Below are positions 32,757 through 33,820 of a stretch of DNA of 33,820 bases, in pieces. This DNA comes from an uncultured Veillonellaceae bacterium. Its GTDB lineage: Bacteria > Bacillota > Negativicutes > Selenomonadales > Selenomonadaceae. The notes below the pieces were generated by a model. That model ran no database searches. It saw nothing but the letters and a program-made list of their open reading frames with translations, and was not told where the DNA came from. Position numbers and translations under genes: made by a program. The stretch spans positions 1 to 33,820 of the forward strand of contig CAMFES010000012.1 in the NCBI GenBank assembly GCA_945949525.1, given 5' to 3'. Numbering within the stretch: position 1 is the stretch's first letter; every line of letters begins with the position of its first letter.

Positions 32757-33820
32757 TTAGAACTGAATCAATCTAAACTCCTTAATCAGCTGAATCAGAA
32801 TAGCTGCCGTCCTGTCCACTCCGTAGCGGCTGGATTTTACGGTTATGTCGTAATTCTCACTGTTTCCCCACTCCATAGCGGAAAACTGCTGACAATGGTT
32901 TTTCCTGTCATTGGCAAAGGCCCTGATTTTCTCCCTGGCTTCCTCCATGGGAATGGATTCCTTGCGCATAACACGGCTGACGCGCTCATTTTCATCAGCA
33001 GTGACAAAAATATGCAGGGAATTTTTGTGATTTTGCAGGATGTAGTTGGCCAGGCGTCCCACTATAACGCAGGAATCCTTGGCCGCAATTTCCTGAATTA
33101 CCTGAGCCTCCAGCCTGAATATCTGTTCAGGCAACGGCACCTCGTTTTCCGGAAAAGTACCTGCATACCAGTCAAACAGGGTATACAGGGCGGTGCTGGT
33201 AATCTTTTCCTCATGCTTGTGGAGATACTCGGCTGCAAAATCACTGCGCTCTGCCGCCATCCTGATAATTTCCGTATCATAGTAAGGCAGATCCAGCTCA
33301 TGGGCAATGCGCCTGGCAATCGTCCGCCCGCCGCTGCCGTACTCATGGGATACAGTCAGCACGAAATGCCTTTCGGACACCTCCGGCACTGACTGACGCT
33401 CCCGCTCCTTCTGAATCAGGTTTTCCGGCAACAGAAGGTAAGTAAGAGACTTCAGATAGGTGGTGAACAGACGAATTTCCGTACCGCACAAAAAGGCCGT
33501 AACCAGGGTTCCCTCCCGCACAGCCTTCAGTTCTCCCACGAAAATAAAGCACAGGGCTGCTGCCATCACAGTCATGCACAGGTCAGAAATCACACGGACA
33601 CTGGTATAACGTTTTCCCAGCTTCTCAGCCAATATCTGCAAAAAAGAATCCATTGGCAGCAGTGTCACCCTGGCTATAATGCCAAAATATGCGCCAAAGG
33701 CCATAATGCTGCAACCTGCCAAAAGCATTAGCGCCTTGGCATAGTAGCTTTCCAATGTCAACGGCGCCATGCATTCCAGGGACAGGTCAATAAAATAACC
33801 GAAAACCACCGTCATGCCGC
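32757..33820 (-). CDS. YczE-like membrane domain fused to cytidylate-kinase-like domain, 5' end outside window
   Basis: Two-part protein. The visible N-terminal ~125 residues are hydrophobic helices resembling YczE/YitT-type membrane proteins (VVFGYFIDLSL, IMAFGAYFGIIARVTLLPMDSFLQILAEKLGKRYTSVRVISDL). From about residue 148 a cytidylate-kinase-like P-loop domain (AAK6-type) begins: LTVSHEYGSGGRTIARRIAHELDLPYYDTEII, then VIVGRLANYIL and the RV(M)RKE lid. The frame is open to the right edge, and FGYFIDLSL normally lies about 80 residues in, so the true start is outside the window. It is 14 bases upstream of the Rrf2 gene and probably cotranscribed. The substrate of the kinase-like domain is unknown. 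Confidence 0.85.
   Translation of the reverse strand, partial: GMTVVFGYFIDLSLECMAPLTLESYYAKALMLLAGCSIMAFGAYFGIIARVTLLPMDSFLQILAEKLGKRYTSVRVISDLCMTVMAAALCFIFVGELKAVREGTLVTAFLCGTEIRLFTTYLKSLTYLLLPENLIQKERERQSVPEVSERHFVLTVSHEYGSGGRTIARRIAHELDLPYYDTEIIRMAAERSDFAAEYLHKHEEKITSTALYTLFDWYAGTFPENEVPLPEQIFRLEAQVIQEIAAKDSCVIVGRLANYILQNHKNSLHIFVTADENERVSRVMRKESIPMEEAREKIRAFANDRKNHCQQFSAMEWGNSENYDITVKSSRYGVDRTAAILIQLIKEFRLIQF

Overview
The window is a gene-dense bacterial chromosome segment of roughly 50% G+C. The best guess is an anaerobic diderm Firmicute (Negativicutes, Selenomonadales-like). The reasons are a Gram-positive-type division cluster (ylmD/ylmE/sepF/ylmH/divIVA) and PyrR, found together with a signal-peptide-bearing cobaltochelatase, Hfq and Fe-S/radical-SAM enzymes. 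This placement is inference from gene content; no rRNA gene is present. Both ends of the window cut through genes.

Positions 1-8625 are read on the plus strand. They hold the 3' part of an ATP-type PEP carboxykinase and its terminator. Next comes a cobalamin riboswitch with a downstream attenuator, controlling a BtuF-BtuD-BtuC-like ABC importer followed by an exported CbiK-type chelatase. An HflX GTPase with an unusual N-terminal JAMM-like domain and a lone crotonase-fold enzyme follow. Everything after about 8950 is read on the minus strand.

Positions 8950-12180 are looser and partly AT-rich. They hold thiamine pyrophosphokinase behind a compact hairpin leader, and metY (O-acetylhomoserine sulfhydrylase) behind a leader of about 265 nt that carries two overlapping mini-ORFs, plus a 76-aa unknown gene. 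Positions 12296-16242 are a tight RNA/DNA maintenance cluster: beta-lactamase-fold hydrolase, miaA, hfq, dut, rarA. Positions 16257-17800 form a small accessory island: a Doc-type toxin/antitoxin pair with a suspicious toxin C-terminus, a helicase C-terminal remnant and an unknown 174-aa gene.

Positions 18102-20253 hold a D-2-hydroxyacid dehydrogenase overlapping an unrecognised 400-aa protein with a C-terminal winged helix. Positions 20341-29180 run, in transcription order, nrdR, radical SAM protein, pgeF/ylmD, yggS/ylmE, sepF, proC, ylmH, divIVA, lspA, rluD-type synthase and pyrR, with very short gaps or overlaps. Upstream lie ygiQ, rodZ, an Rrf2 regulator, and at the right edge a membrane-domain/cytidylate-kinase-like fusion whose start lies outside the window.

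The observations most worth following are the JAMM motif in HflX, the mini-ORFs before metY, the hairpin leader before the thiamine pyrophosphokinase gene, the exported chelatase next to the riboswitch-controlled importer, and the degraded Doc module. No CRISPR array, rRNA, tRNA, insertion sequence or prophage was seen.
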